Shown: positions 46,791 through 55,902 of the stretch, piece after piece
Layout of the letters: each line of letters starts with the position of its first letter
Numbering within the stretch: position 1 is the stretch's first letter
Assembly (NCBI RefSeq): GCF_905220995.1
Contig: NZ_CAJNBJ010000018.1
Coordinates: 62,001 to 126,000 of the forward strand
Length of the DNA stretch: 64,000 bases
Source of the DNA: Nitrospira defluvii
GTDB lineage: Bacteria; Nitrospirota; Nitrospiria; Nitrospirales; Nitrospiraceae
Direction: 5' to 3'
Notes under the pieces: model-generated
Seen by the model: only the letters and a program-made list of their open reading frames with translations
Told to the model about the DNA's origin: nothing
Databases searched by the model: none
Position numbers and translations under genes: made by a program

Positions 46791-46862
46791 GTCGCACCTC
46801 CTGGTTGACTACATACGTTCGTGGATGACCGTCGTGTTACCCGCCGCCCGGAGAATCAGCTC

Positions 46863-47363
46863 TCAGGGCTGCCCGCACAAAGCACTCACCTCCAGCGGCG
46901 CCAACTCCATCAGCACCGCGTCTTCTTCAGGTTTCACATAATACCGCGTCCGCGTCGCCGTCTGGCGAAACCCCAACCGCTCATAGAGGGCACGAGCCTC
47001 CTGATTGGACGCCCGCACCTCCAACATTGCCCGATTTGCCCCGCGCTCCAGGCCAGCCCGAATCGCCGTGCACACGAGTTTGCTCGCCACCCCTCCTCGG
47101 CGGAACGGGGCCAGCACCGCCAGGTTCATCAACCGCAGTTCCTCGAAGACAATCCAGTAACAGAAATACCCGGAAATCACGAGTGCCCCTGAATGCGGAT
47201 CGAGACATTTCGCGATCAGAAAATGCGCAAACTGATTGCCGGACAATTCCGCCGCCAACATTTTGCGCGTCCAGGGGGCCGAGAAGCAAGCCTGTTCGAT
47301 GGCCAAGACTTCATCCAGCACGTCGACCGTTGCCGGCTCGATGATGACCGAATCTGCCGCCAT
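46863..47363 (-). CDS. rimI: Ribosomal-protein-alanine N-acetyltransferase RimI-like
   Basis: A 166-residue GNAT acetyltransferase, a little longer than E. coli RimI. The acetyl-CoA motif A FRRGGVASKLVCTAI near residue 87 (R/Q-x-x-G-x-G/A) and motif B ASNQEARALYERLGF near 118 are clear; IEQACFSAPWTRKMLAAEL near residue 23 is a RimI-type N-terminus. RimI acetylates the N-terminus of ribosomal protein S18. It is 27 bases downstream of tsaB, the usual genomic pairing. Confidence 0.9.
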   Translation of the reverse strand: MAADSVIIEPATVDVLDEVLAIEQACFSAPWTRKMLAAELSGNQFAHFLIAKCLDPHSGALVISGYFCYWIVFEELRLMNLAVLAPFRRGGVASKLVCTAIRAGLERGANRAMLEVRASNQEARALYERLGFRQTATRTRYYVKPEEDAVLMELAPLEVSALCGQP

Positions 47364-47390
47364 ATTCAGCGCCCGGTTTCCCTTCTCTGT

Positions 47391-48212
47391 CTATGACTTG
47401 GCTCGCGAATCACGACCTGTGCGGCCACCCGTTTTCCTTTGGGCCAGCTTCTTCGCCACGCGTTCACGCCGCCGCTCGAGGGCTGACACGCCCTGCAGTT
47501 CGTCGAACTTGACCTCCGCTTCCGTACGTTGCACGTACCGCGGAACCAACGCCTCTTCTCCAACCTGACCAGTCGCCAGGCGCAGTCGCGCCGCCAGGCC
47601 AACACTGACCGCCGAAGGACGCTGACAGTCCGCATCGACTTCCCGCACTGTCACACCCATCGCCTCCGCGGCCTGACGGATTTCCTGTCCATAGGCTTGC
47701 CAGCCATCGCCAAACAGCGTGACGCCCGTCACACCCTTGCATGCCCGGGCGACGGAAGACGGCGATCCGACCTGTTCGGCTAGATGTGTCCGCAATCCTT
47801 GTCCAGGTTGCCATTCATAGGCAGCCCAATAGACCTCGTTGTGACGGCTCTTGATCACCGGGATCAGCAGCCCCTCGACATCACGCAGGTTCCACGCCAT
47901 CGCTTCCAGCGTCGGCACCGGGATGATAGACGTTCCCAACACCGCCCGAAACCCCAACATGGTCGCGAGACCGACACGGAGTCCGGTAAACGAGCCGGGA
48001 CCAATCGACACGGCTAATCCCTGGAGATCCGTCAACCGGAGGCCCGTCTCGCCCAAGACACGATCAATGGCACCCATCAGCGAACGGGCGTGAGAGCCGG
48101 CAGCGTCCTGTTCGGCCAAGGCCGAAACCTGCTCGCCGCGCAACAGGGCGACGCTTTGCCAGGCCGTCGCGGTATCAACCGCCAACAGATGTTCCGCCGA
48201 TGGCGCCGTCAT
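47391..48212 (-). CDS. tsaB: tRNA threonylcarbamoyladenosine biosynthesis protein TsaB
   Basis: A 273-residue member of the ASKHA fold, longer than E. coli TsaB by a C-terminal basic tail (RRRERVAKKLAQRKTGGRTGRDSRAKS). LAVDTATAWQSVALL at residues 10-24 and SIGPGSFTGLRVGLATMLGF near 70-90 are diagnostic. TsaB works with TsaD and TsaE to form t6A37 in ANN-decoding tRNAs. Its ATG overlaps the TGA of the LolB-like gene (ATGA). The lysine-rich tail could contact tRNA, but this is inference. Confidence 0.93.
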   Translation of the reverse strand: MTAPSAEHLLAVDTATAWQSVALLRGEQVSALAEQDAAGSHARSLMGAIDRVLGETGLRLTDLQGLAVSIGPGSFTGLRVGLATMLGFRAVLGTSIIPVPTLEAMAWNLRDVEGLLIPVIKSRHNEVYWAAYEWQPGQGLRTHLAEQVGSPSSVARACKGVTGVTLFGDGWQAYGQEIRQAAEAMGVTVREVDADCQRPSAVSVGLAARLRLATGQVGEEALVPRYVQRTEAEVKFDELQGVSALERRRERVAKKLAQRKTGGRTGRDSRAKS

Positions 48213-49057
48213 ACCCGACCCAGTTCGCCCGGCTTGATCGGCTCATTCGGCACCAACTCGTGAAACGTGACCTGGAGACTGCCTGAACCTTGGCCATCGG
48301 TCATTCGAATGGCAAACGGGCGCATGATGCGCTTCTCGCCGGCAGGGGACTGCCCGTTCGATGTCGGCGTCAACTCCGGCGCAGCCCCGACCGCGCGATA
48401 GTCATCAAATTGCATTGTGGCTTCGATTTCGCCGGTCGGCGTCAGCCGTTCTTCCTGCACCACCAGCAAGTTGCGGCGATCGAACCAGATGCGCCGGCTG
48501 ACAAACGGTGCCGCACCGTTCGGCCCCGCTGCCGTCAACACATCGAGTCGATAGCGGGTGCCGTCTTCCGACACACGAACCTGTTCCTGTGGCCCCACAG
48601 CCTGCGTACCGGTAATGCCGCTCATGGCCCAGACACTCAACTGAAACGGGCGCGTAAGCTTCCCGAGTTGATCGGCCTCGGACGGACGCCCAGTTACTTC
48701 CCGCCCCATGGTGGGGAGGCGAAGCTTGAACTGATCCTCGATTTGCACGAATTCGAAAATTTCACTCCCCACCGCCGAAAACCCCCGCAACCGGATGGCA
48801 TTCGGGCGCTGATAAAACACGGTACCTTGGACTCTCTGGCCGATGGGGAGAATGCCGCCGGTGATTTTAGCGCTGAAAAGTCCCTTGATCGTGCGCACCT
48901 CTCCGGCCTGCTCCTGCAGCAGCGCGGTGAGTTGTTCGGCCGTGGCTTGCTTGAGAACGACCGTCTCACTCGGGCCAAACAGCGCACAACCGGAAACCGT
49001 GAGACTGCACAGTAGGAGAGCACAGACGAAGTCACGCGCCCGTTTCACGTATTCCAT
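48209..49057 (-). CDS. LolB-like lipoprotein (DUF4292 type)
   Basis: From ATG 49057 the product has 282 residues. The lipobox is VSGC near residue 24 after a hydrophobic run (FVCALLLCSLTVSGC). The rest is the LolA/LolB-type half-barrel: TIKGLFSAKITGGILPIGQRVQGTVFYQRPNAIRLRGFSAVG and RLPTMGREVTG fit DUF4292. Proteins of this class are suggested to place lipoproteins or LPS components in the outer membrane. A GTG at 49078 that overlaps the radA stop (GTGA) is a plausible alternative start. Its own stop overlaps tsaB. Confidence 0.8.
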   Translation of the reverse strand: MEYVKRARDFVCALLLCSLTVSGCALFGPSETVVLKQATAEQLTALLQEQAGEVRTIKGLFSAKITGGILPIGQRVQGTVFYQRPNAIRLRGFSAVGSEIFEFVQIEDQFKLRLPTMGREVTGRPSEADQLGKLTRPFQLSVWAMSGITGTQAVGPQEQVRVSEDGTRYRLDVLTAAGPNGAAPFVSRRIWFDRRNLLVVQEERLTPTGEIEATMQFDDYRAVGAAPELTPTSNGQSPAGEKRIMRPFAIRMTDGQGSGSLQVTFHELVPNEPIKPGELGRV

Positions 49058-49074
49058 GTTACTTGTCACGTCCC

Positions 49075-50436
49075 TCACGCCAGGACCACATCCAACGCAT
49101 CCCCCACTTCCCTGATGCCGACCAATTCAATGCCCTCGACCGGGTCCAGCTTCGCCACATTCCGTTCCGGCAGGAGACACCGTTTGAAGCCCATCTTCGC
49201 CGCCTCGCGGATACGCAATTCCGCCTGGCTGATGGCCCGCACCTCGCCGCCGAGGCCCACTTCCCCCATCACCAACGTCGTAAAATCGATCGGGCACTCG
49301 CGCAGACTCGAGGTCACGGCGGCGACGATCCCCAAATCAATCGCCGGTTCATCGATGTGTATGCCGCCGACGACGTTCACATAGACATCCTGTCCGGAGA
49401 GATGCATGCCCAGCCGCTTTTCCATCACCGCCAACAGCAGCGACAGACGGTTGGCTTCGACCCCATTGGCCATCCGCTTGGGCATGGGATAATTCGTGCT
49501 CGACACCAGTGCTTGTAGTTCGACGAGAATCGGCCTCGTTCCCTCCAGGCTGGACACCACCACAGAGCCGGTGCTGCGCTGAGGCCGCTCGGCCAAAAAC
49601 AGTTCGGACGGATTGCTGACTTCCTCCAACCCGCCGTCCTTCATTTCGAACACCCCGATCTCGTTCGTGGACCCGAACCGGTTTTTCACCGCGCGCAAAA
49701 TGCGGAAGCTATGACTTTTGTCGCCCTCGAAGTACAGGACCGTATCGACGATGTGCTCCAGCAAACGCGGGCCGGCGATGGCGCCCTCCTTTGTGACATG
49801 CCCGATGATAAACACCGGCACGTTATTTCGCTTGGCAAACCACATCAACTGACCGGCCACTTCCTGCACCTGGCTGATGCTTCCGGGGGCCGAGGTGAGT
49901 TGCTCGGTATAGACCGTCTGAATCGAATCCACGACAACGGCCGCCGGCTTCACCTCTTGAATGGCTTTCAGAATTTGTTCGAGCGAGGTTTCCCCGAGGA
50001 TCAGCAGATGCTTGCCGTCGATGCCGAGACGCTGCCCTCGCATCTTGATCTGCCGGGGGGACTCTTCGCCGGATACGTACAAGACTTGCTCACCCGCCTC
50101 TGCCAGCAGCGGCAGCGCCTGGAGCAATAACGTCGTCTTGCCGATACCGGGGTCGCCGCCGATCAACATGACGGAGCCGGGCACCACCCCGCCGCCCAAG
50201 ACGCGGTCGAATTCTCCCAGGCCGGTGCTCCGCCTGGGCTCACCCACGATTTCAATGTCGGAAATGGGGGTTGCGACGGCCACGGCCGCTTTCACCAGGC
50301 TTTGACGGCCTTTCGGAGCCGAGGCCACCCGTTCTTCTTTGAAGCTGTTCCAGCCCCCGCAGTCGGGACAGCGACCGAGCCAACGCGGCGCCTGATGGCC
50401 GCAGGCCTGACAATGAAACGTGGTTTTTTCTTTCAT
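49075..50436 (-). CDS. radA: DNA repair ATPase RadA
   Basis: A 453-residue protein, standard RadA length. The zinc finger has C9, C12, C23 and C26 (CQACGHQAPRWLGRCPDCGGW). The RecA-like core follows with Walker A GGDPGIGKT (93-101) and the KNRFG motif (AVKNRFGSTNEIGVFEM). The C-terminal Lon-protease-like domain (about 290-450) contains DVYVNVVGGIHIDEPAIDLGIVAAV and GEVGLGGEVRAI. It drives branch migration of recombination intermediates in the cytoplasm. It is the first gene of the radA-lolB-like-tsaB-rimI stretch. Confidence 0.97.
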   Translation of the reverse strand: MKEKTTFHCQACGHQAPRWLGRCPDCGGWNSFKEERVASAPKGRQSLVKAAVAVATPISDIEIVGEPRRSTGLGEFDRVLGGGVVPGSVMLIGGDPGIGKTTLLLQALPLLAEAGEQVLYVSGEESPRQIKMRGQRLGIDGKHLLILGETSLEQILKAIQEVKPAAVVVDSIQTVYTEQLTSAPGSISQVQEVAGQLMWFAKRNNVPVFIIGHVTKEGAIAGPRLLEHIVDTVLYFEGDKSHSFRILRAVKNRFGSTNEIGVFEMKDGGLEEVSNPSELFLAERPQRSTGSVVVSSLEGTRPILVELQALVSSTNYPMPKRMANGVEANRLSLLLAVMEKRLGMHLSGQDVYVNVVGGIHIDEPAIDLGIVAAVTSSLRECPIDFTTLVMGEVGLGGEVRAISQAELRIREAAKMGFKRCLLPERNVAKLDPVEGIELVGIREVGDALDVVLA

Positions 50437-50588
50437 CCGCCCGGGTCGTCCTTCTCCAGAAATCTCAGCCCATCGTAAAGGAAACCAGACAGAAAAAGGA
50501 AGGAGGACAGAGGCTTACGGGCGCTGCACTCCATGAGAATGACACCTGGCCTGTTGGGACCGAATGGTCAGGCAGGAGAACCGAGATT

Positions 50589-51407
50589 TCAGGAGTGCGG
50601 AGGCGCGCTTGGCAGGCCCGAAAAGTAGAAGAGTGCAATGGCGGCGGCGGTCGCAGCATTGAGGGACTCGACCTCGGGCCGCAGCGGAATCGTAAAGCGG
50701 ACTGTCGCAGCCTGAAGTACCGCCTCTGATAGTCCCCGACTCTCGCTCCCGATTGCCACGATGGTTCGTGCCGGTAACGTTCGGATCGATCGAATGGGGA
50801 CCGTCCCTTCACCGGCCTCAACGTCGGCTGCCATGATCGTACATCCGAGCTGGAGCAACTGCTCCACGGGGGTGTGAGAAAAAATCGGAAGCTGAAAGAG
50901 CGTACCGGCGGTCCCGCGCACAACTTTCGGATTAAAGACATCAACCGAATGGGGCGCCATCCAGAGGGCACTCACATTGAACCCCGCCGCCGTACGAATG
51001 ATCGTTCCAATGTTCGCCGGATCTTGCAGCATATCGCCGTACAAGCCAAAAATCCTGGGCTGCGCCACAATGGCGGCCTGGTCCCACGTCGGTTGATGGA
51101 CGATTGCCAAGGCACCGTTGGACGTGTCAACCTGCGACAACTGAGCCAGCGTGTCCTCCGGACAGCCATAGAGCGTCACCCGGCTTTCCAGGAAGAGATT
51201 CTTAATGTCCTCTGATTGGCGCTCGAGAAACCCAGGCACCACAATCACACAGACGAATCGATTGGGAGACGCGCGCAGTAATTCCACGATCGGCTTCGTG
51301 CCTTCGAGTACAAAGACTCGTTCGCGGTCGCGGGTCCGCTTGGTCTTGATGACGTCCCGGATGTGCGAGAGAAAGTTACGTGAAACGATACGAAGTAAGG
51401 AGGTCAA
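50589..51407 (-). CDS. TrmH/SpoU-family RNA 2'-O-methyltransferase
   Basis: A 272-residue protein of the RlmB/TrmH class. Residues 1-95 form the N-terminal L30-like substrate-binding domain (RDRERVFVLEGTKPIVELL). The SPOUT part has GLYGDMLQDPANIGTIIRTAAGF near 135, a NIGTIIR motif (motif 1), TIVAIGSESRGLSE near 213 (motif 2) and IPLRPEVESLNAATAAAIALF near 245 (motif 3). It methylates the 2'-OH of a ribosomal RNA or tRNA guanosine; whether G2251 as in RlmB is not decided. Just downstream of it on the same strand lies radA, 152 bases away. Confidence 0.88.
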   Translation of the reverse strand: MTSLLRIVSRNFLSHIRDVIKTKRTRDRERVFVLEGTKPIVELLRASPNRFVCVIVVPGFLERQSEDIKNLFLESRVTLYGCPEDTLAQLSQVDTSNGALAIVHQPTWDQAAIVAQPRIFGLYGDMLQDPANIGTIIRTAAGFNVSALWMAPHSVDVFNPKVVRGTAGTLFQLPIFSHTPVEQLLQLGCTIMAADVEAGEGTVPIRSIRTLPARTIVAIGSESRGLSEAVLQAATVRFTIPLRPEVESLNAATAAAIALFYFSGLPSAPPHS

Positions 51408-51473
51408 AGTTACCCAGGTAGGAGCCGAACCGGCAGGGAGCCCGGCCCGTCCGGCCGAGCCCCTGCCATCGCG

Positions 51474-51815
51474 CTATTTGCGTTTCTTGCCGGACGCGGC
51501 TTCCGCAGCACGGATGCGTTGCGCGCGTACCTTCGCCCGCTTGAGAGCCGACAGTTTGCCGCGCGTACGATCCCGTTCGGCCTTCAGCCGCTCCAATTGC
51601 GCACGAAGGTGCACACGTTCTTCCTTATAGATACTGGCGCATTCCGCCGGGGACAGGTTCGTCCAGTCTCCCGTTCCACGTGCCCGCTTAATCCGCGCCT
51701 CCAAGGATTCCCGCAGGAGCTTTTCACGCATCGACATCAAAGACTGCAAGGCTTCCTGCCGCCGCTGGACTTCTTCCTCTTCGGCCATGATGCCGCGAAT
51801 GTCGGTTCCTAACAT
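51474..51815 (-). CDS. Small basic coiled-coil protein
   Basis: A 113-residue protein, rich in Arg, Lys, Glu and Leu, entirely helical. Leu/Ile at heptad positions run from about residue 8 to 105 (EEEEVQRRQEALQSLMSMREKLL, EERVHLRAQLERLKAERDRTRGKLSALKRAKVRAQRI). The tail (SGKKRK) is strongly basic. A GAGGAGGATCAG stretch before the ATG gives it a good ribosome site. No family is recognised; an RNA- or DNA-binding or structural role is possible. It is the first gene upstream of the RNA methyltransferase, with 66 bases between. Confidence 0.7.
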   Translation of the reverse strand: MLGTDIRGIMAEEEEVQRRQEALQSLMSMREKLLRESLEARIKRARGTGDWTNLSPAECASIYKEERVHLRAQLERLKAERDRTRGKLSALKRAKVRAQRIRAAEAASGKKRK

Positions 51816-51954
51816 CGGCTGATCCTCCTCGCTGAGAATATCAATACCAACGGGCCATTCTACCCGATTTCATCGTCTTTGTTCTACCTAGGAGAATGGG
51901 ACGTAAAGTATTGATGTTGCAGACAAGTGCGGAACGGCTTAAAGAATCAATGGG

Positions 51955-51984
51955 TTGCAGGGCAGAAACGCGATGCAGTAAGAT
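51955..51984 (+). promoter_or_regulatory. Candidate promoter giving a nearly leaderless XRE transcript
   Basis: TTGCAG (51955-51960) and TAAGAT (51979-51984) are 18 bases apart. Transcription would begin at about 51990-51992, the ATG itself, which lacks a Shine-Dalgarno. The motif is weak on the -35 side. Confidence 0.3.
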
Positions 51985-51991
51985 CGCGGCC

Positions 51992-52462
51992 ATGCCACAC
52001 ATTGGATCCCTGATTCGTGCCTGGAGGCTGTCTCACAAATGTTCCGAACAGGCCTTCGCCCACCGAGCTGGCATTGATGCAAGCCTTCTGGAGTCGCTGG
52101 AGACGGAACAAGCCGATCCGAACGCCTCGACGCTCGAAGCGCTGGCCAGAGCCCTGAACATTCCGCTCCCCTGGCTGTTTATCCACCCCAGCGAGTTGGA
52201 TCTCCTGTGTAAGGACGATGAAGAGGAAGGGCTGTCCCTCTCTACCTTGACCGGGGCCGATCCGGTGTTGGACAGACTGCTACTGGCCGCGGGCCACGAG
52301 CGTACCCTGTATGTGCTCCTCACCGCGCTGATTCAAAGTGGAGAGCCGAAACTCCTCCGCGCCGCGGAAGTGAGTCTGCGCAGTCTGGTCAAACAGTCCA
52401 AACAGGCCACGGTTCCATGGCAATCCCGCCCGCCTGGACATTTCGAGCCGCCCAGCGACTGA
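51992..52462 (+). CDS. XRE-family transcriptional regulator
   Basis: From ATG 51992 the product has 156 residues; the frame extends to 51896 but only this start gives a normal HTH N-terminus. An HTH_3 domain fills about residues 3-57: IGSLIRAWRLSHKCSEQAFAHRAGIDASLLESLETEQADPNASTLEALARALNIPLPWLF. The remainder is helical and of unknown function (LTGADPVLDRLLLAAGHERTLYVLLTALIQSGEPKLL). It should bind DNA as a dimer. It converges on the OPT transporter gene, 35 bases away, and is alone on its strand. Confidence 0.85.
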   Translation: MPHIGSLIRAWRLSHKCSEQAFAHRAGIDASLLESLETEQADPNASTLEALARALNIPLPWLFIHPSELDLLCKDDEEEGLSLSTLTGADPVLDRLLLAAGHERTLYVLLTALIQSGEPKLLRAAEVSLRSLVKQSKQATVPWQSRPPGHFEPPSD

Positions 52463-52497
52463 CGTCGCCGAGCCATCCTCCGGATCACACCTTTCCG

Positions 52498-54501
52498 TCA
52501 GCCGGCCGCTGTCGGATTCTTCCCGGTCCCATGGTTCGATTGAGCGGATCGCAGGAGGACCAGGCCGACCAGGGCCAGGGCCACGAGCCCGGGCCAGCCT
52601 CCCCATGGCGGGGCCGCAAAGAGCTGAAAGGGATCGCCCGACAGTGAGGGCCAGACCGAACTCAGCGCAATCGGCAGGGCTAACAGAATCCCGACCAGTG
52701 CTTCGCCGGTGACCAATCCGGCGGCGCACAGCAGGCCCCGATCCTCCGTCGACATCCCTGCTCCCGATCGTCTCCTTCGAACCCACTCCGCCAGACAGCC
52801 TCCGAGCAGGATGGTGGCCGATAATTTCAGCGGCAGATACATGCCCAGTGCCACGGCCAATACGGGGAACCGGAGTTCAGCCTGCCGCCGGGCCTGCCGG
52901 GTGTCCAACAGAATGACCGCCACCCCCAGCAGCATCCCGAACACGAGCAGATGCCAGGGCAACGAGCCCCCAAACACACCGCTGGCCAGCTTCGCCATGA
53001 GCGTGGCTTGAGGAGCCGTGAGCGGATGAGGATGCGCCTCCGTGACCTCCCCGATCCCGTACTTCGCCTGCAGCAACGACAGGACCGGCACGATGACGAC
53101 CGCACCGGTTGCCACGCCGATGACTTGCATCACCTGCTGTTTCCAAGGAGTCGCGCCGACCAGGTGGCCGGTCTTCAGATCCTGCATATTGTCGCCGCCC
53201 ATGGCAGCAGCACAGCAGACGACCGCTCCGACCAGCAACGCCGCAGCCGGACCGGCCGGATTGCCCTGCCCCATGATGCCCAGCAACAGCAGTGAGGCGA
53301 GCATGATCGTCGCGATGGTCACGCCGGATACCGGATTGCTCGAACTGCCCACCAGGCCGGCCATGTATCCGGCCACGGCGGAAAATAGAAACGCCGCGAC
53401 GACCATGAGCAGGGTCAGACCGATTCCACCCCACAGACTCTGGCCCAGCAGCCCCCGGTACAACAGCAACATGGGAAGCAGCGAAGCGACCGTCAGTCCG
53501 ATCAACCAGACGACCCCTGCGTCCTGCTCAGTCCGTGGGAGGCCCCCCTGGGAACGGGATGCATCGCGAGTCCGGTACAGCGCCATCAACTGTTGCAGAC
53601 TCTGCACAATCGGACCGCGAATTTGAATGAGCGTCCACACGCCACCGACCAGCATGGCACCGATCCCGATGTAACGAATCTGCCCACTCCAGGTGGCCTT
53701 CGCGGCTACCACCCCCGTGAGTGCCTCCGGTGGCGGCACCATTACCTGGTGCAGCGGCAACAGCACCAGCCAGCCTATGGCCCCGCCGAGAAACACCACA
53801 GTGGCCGTATGCAGACCGATGATATACCCCACCGCCACCAGGGCCGGGGACAGATTGAGCCCTCCGTAGAATGTCGAGCGGCCAAGCTGAAGCGCCCCTT
53901 CCAACGATTCGCTCCAGAGTTTGAATCCCCCTTCGGCAAACTTAAATCCACCGCCCAACGCCGCTGCTCCCAGCAACAACCGAACCGGCCCGCCCGCCTG
54001 CGCATCCGCGGTCGCCCCCACCTTCAACACTTCCGCCGTGGCCACGCCTTCGGGGAACCGCAGTCGAGCATGGATGATCAAGGCACGACGCAAGGGAATG
54101 GTGAACAGCACCCCCAGCACCCCACCCACCAATGACACGGTCACGGTTTGCCAATAGTCGAAGGACTCCCAATAGCCGAGAAGGACCAGACCCGGAATCG
54201 TAAAGATCACCCCGGCCGCCAACGCCTCGCCGGATGAGGCCGCGGTCTGTACGATGTTGTTTTCCAGAATGTTTGAACGACGAAACAGACGCAGGACCGC
54301 CATGGACACCACGGCGGCTGGGATCGACGCGGACACCGTCATGCCCGCAAACAGCCCAAGGTAGGCATTCGCACCCGCCAGCACGGCGGCCAACAGCACG
54401 GACAGGACCACTGCTTTCGGCGTGATTTCAGGCAGCGACACAGAAGGCGGAACCAGCGGAACGTCCGCGGCCTCCGTCGATGCCTCCTGCTCACGCCTCA
54501 T
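52498..54501 (-). CDS. OPT-family oligopeptide / metal-chelate transporter
   Basis: A 667-residue protein with about 15 hydrophobic segments of the prokaryotic OPT family. The N-terminal SLPEITPKAVVLSVLLAAVLAGANAYLGLFAGMTVSASIPAAVVSM is typical of the family (NAYLGLKAGMT-like), and NIVQTAASSGEALAAGVIFTIPGL and GGDNMQDLKTGHLVGATPWKQQ are further conserved OPT stretches. OPT proteins import oligopeptides or iron chelates (yellow-stripe type) with protons. It lies four bases downstream of the rlmI-like gene on the same strand. Confidence 0.92.
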   Translation of the reverse strand: MRREQEASTEAADVPLVPPSVSLPEITPKAVVLSVLLAAVLAGANAYLGLFAGMTVSASIPAAVVSMAVLRLFRRSNILENNIVQTAASSGEALAAGVIFTIPGLVLLGYWESFDYWQTVTVSLVGGVLGVLFTIPLRRALIIHARLRFPEGVATAEVLKVGATADAQAGGPVRLLLGAAALGGGFKFAEGGFKLWSESLEGALQLGRSTFYGGLNLSPALVAVGYIIGLHTATVVFLGGAIGWLVLLPLHQVMVPPPEALTGVVAAKATWSGQIRYIGIGAMLVGGVWTLIQIRGPIVQSLQQLMALYRTRDASRSQGGLPRTEQDAGVVWLIGLTVASLLPMLLLYRGLLGQSLWGGIGLTLLMVVAAFLFSAVAGYMAGLVGSSSNPVSGVTIATIMLASLLLLGIMGQGNPAGPAAALLVGAVVCCAAAMGGDNMQDLKTGHLVGATPWKQQVMQVIGVATGAVVIVPVLSLLQAKYGIGEVTEAHPHPLTAPQATLMAKLASGVFGGSLPWHLLVFGMLLGVAVILLDTRQARRQAELRFPVLAVALGMYLPLKLSATILLGGCLAEWVRRRRSGAGMSTEDRGLLCAAGLVTGEALVGILLALPIALSSVWPSLSGDPFQLFAAPPWGGWPGLVALALVGLVLLRSAQSNHGTGKNPTAAG

Positions 54502-54505
54502 GGCC

Positions 54506-55708
54506 TTACAACACCTGGACGATGAGACATTTCAGATACCGTGTCTCCGGCATGCCGGCGAGCACCGGATGGTCCGGCCCCTGACCGCGTTGTTCCAAGA
54601 GGCGGATCTGTCGCTGTGCATCGCGCGCGGCCGACTGGAGCATTTTCCAAAACTCGTCATCGGTTACCGGTTGCGAGCAGGAACAACTCACCAGCACGCC
54701 CCCCGGTTGCAAGAGACGAAGGCCCCGCAAATTGACATCTTTGTATCCGGCCAACGCATGGGGCACGGCCTTCTTGCTGCGCGCAAACGCGGGTGGATCG
54801 AGAATGACCACATCATACCGTTGCTGGTTCCGTTCAAGCACTCGCAGTTCATCGAAGGCATCGGCCTGCCGGTAGGTGCAGATGGACGCGACGCGATTCT
54901 GCTCCGCATGGGCCTGGGCCAAGGCGACCGCTGCCGCACTGACATCCAGCCCCTCGACGGATTGCGCCCCCGCCAGCGCGGCCTGCATACCGAACGCGCC
55001 AGTATGACAAAACGCTTCCAACACGCGCTTTCCCTTGGCATAGACCGCCGCCGCCAGCCGATTCTCGCGTTGATCACAAAACCATCCGGTTTTTTGTCCC
55101 TCCGCAATGTCGACCGTAAACTGGGCCTTGCCCTCGTGGATGTGTACCGTCGTCGGCCCCTCGCCGCGAAGAAATCCTTTCGACAACGGCAGCCCCTCCA
55201 GCGCCCGGCTTTTCGCATCGTTGCGCAAATAGACGGACTTTACGCCCGCCTCCTGCGTCAACACATCACCCAAGAGTTCCTTCCGCACATCCATGCCGTA
55301 GCCGAGGGTTTGCATCACCGCTACATCGGCAAAACGGTCCACGACCAGGCCCGGCAAGAGATCACTCTCGCCGTGGACCAGACGGCAGGCATTCGCATGG
55401 GGCGTCACGGTGCGACGGAGCGCCGCAGCGGCACGGAGACGCGCGGCAAAAAACGCCTCGTCGACCGGCTCCTCTTGAAAGGTCAGCAGTCGGACGCGGA
55501 TTTTGGAATGGGGGTTGTACAGGCCTCGCCCCAGGAATCGTTTCCGATGTGTATACACATCGACCAGATCCCCGGGCGCCGGCGTGCCCAGGACCTCGGC
55601 AACATTCGTATCGAACACCCACAAGTGACCGTAGTATCGCGGCTGGTCACGCTCGGCAGTAAGCAGAACTTTTGCAGTTGAACCGGTCACAGGTTGAGTC
55701 ATGGTCAT
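54506..55708 (-). CDS. rlmI: RlmI-type 23S rRNA (cytosine-C5)-methyltransferase
   Basis: A 400-residue protein with the RlmI architecture: PUA domain (residues about 10-85, PRYYGHLWVFDTNVAEV... GDLVDVYTHRKRFLGRGLYNP), an EEHEA-like central domain and a Rossmann methyltransferase. Motifs VLEAFCHTGAFGMQAALAGAQ (motif I), VVILDPPAFARSKK (motif IV) and LVSCSCSQPV (motif VI Cys) are clear. RlmI makes m5C1962 in 23S rRNA. The ATG at 55708 is followed by a second, two codons on; either fits. Confidence 0.93.
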   Translation of the reverse strand: MTMTQPVTGSTAKVLLTAERDQPRYYGHLWVFDTNVAEVLGTPAPGDLVDVYTHRKRFLGRGLYNPHSKIRVRLLTFQEEPVDEAFFAARLRAAAALRRTVTPHANACRLVHGESDLLPGLVVDRFADVAVMQTLGYGMDVRKELLGDVLTQEAGVKSVYLRNDAKSRALEGLPLSKGFLRGEGPTTVHIHEGKAQFTVDIAEGQKTGWFCDQRENRLAAAVYAKGKRVLEAFCHTGAFGMQAALAGAQSVEGLDVSAAAVALAQAHAEQNRVASICTYRQADAFDELRVLERNQQRYDVVILDPPAFARSKKAVPHALAGYKDVNLRGLRLLQPGGVLVSCSCSQPVTDDEFWKMLQSAARDAQRQIRLLEQRGQGPDHPVLAGMPETRYLKCLIVQVL

Positions 55709-55902
55709 CCGTACATCCAGTAGCTATGAGCATCGCCGCGGCGCAGCGAACGGCACACGAGGGTGCCTGAAACGGCGCGGCGAAGCAACCGGCGCACAAT
55801 GGTGCCAATGGAGACGCTGCGCTTGACGTTCCCCCACACCTATGGTTTGCTGCGAGAAGCGCAGACAGCGAGCGGTGAGTCACCAGGGAGCGGCTGACAT
55901 CT

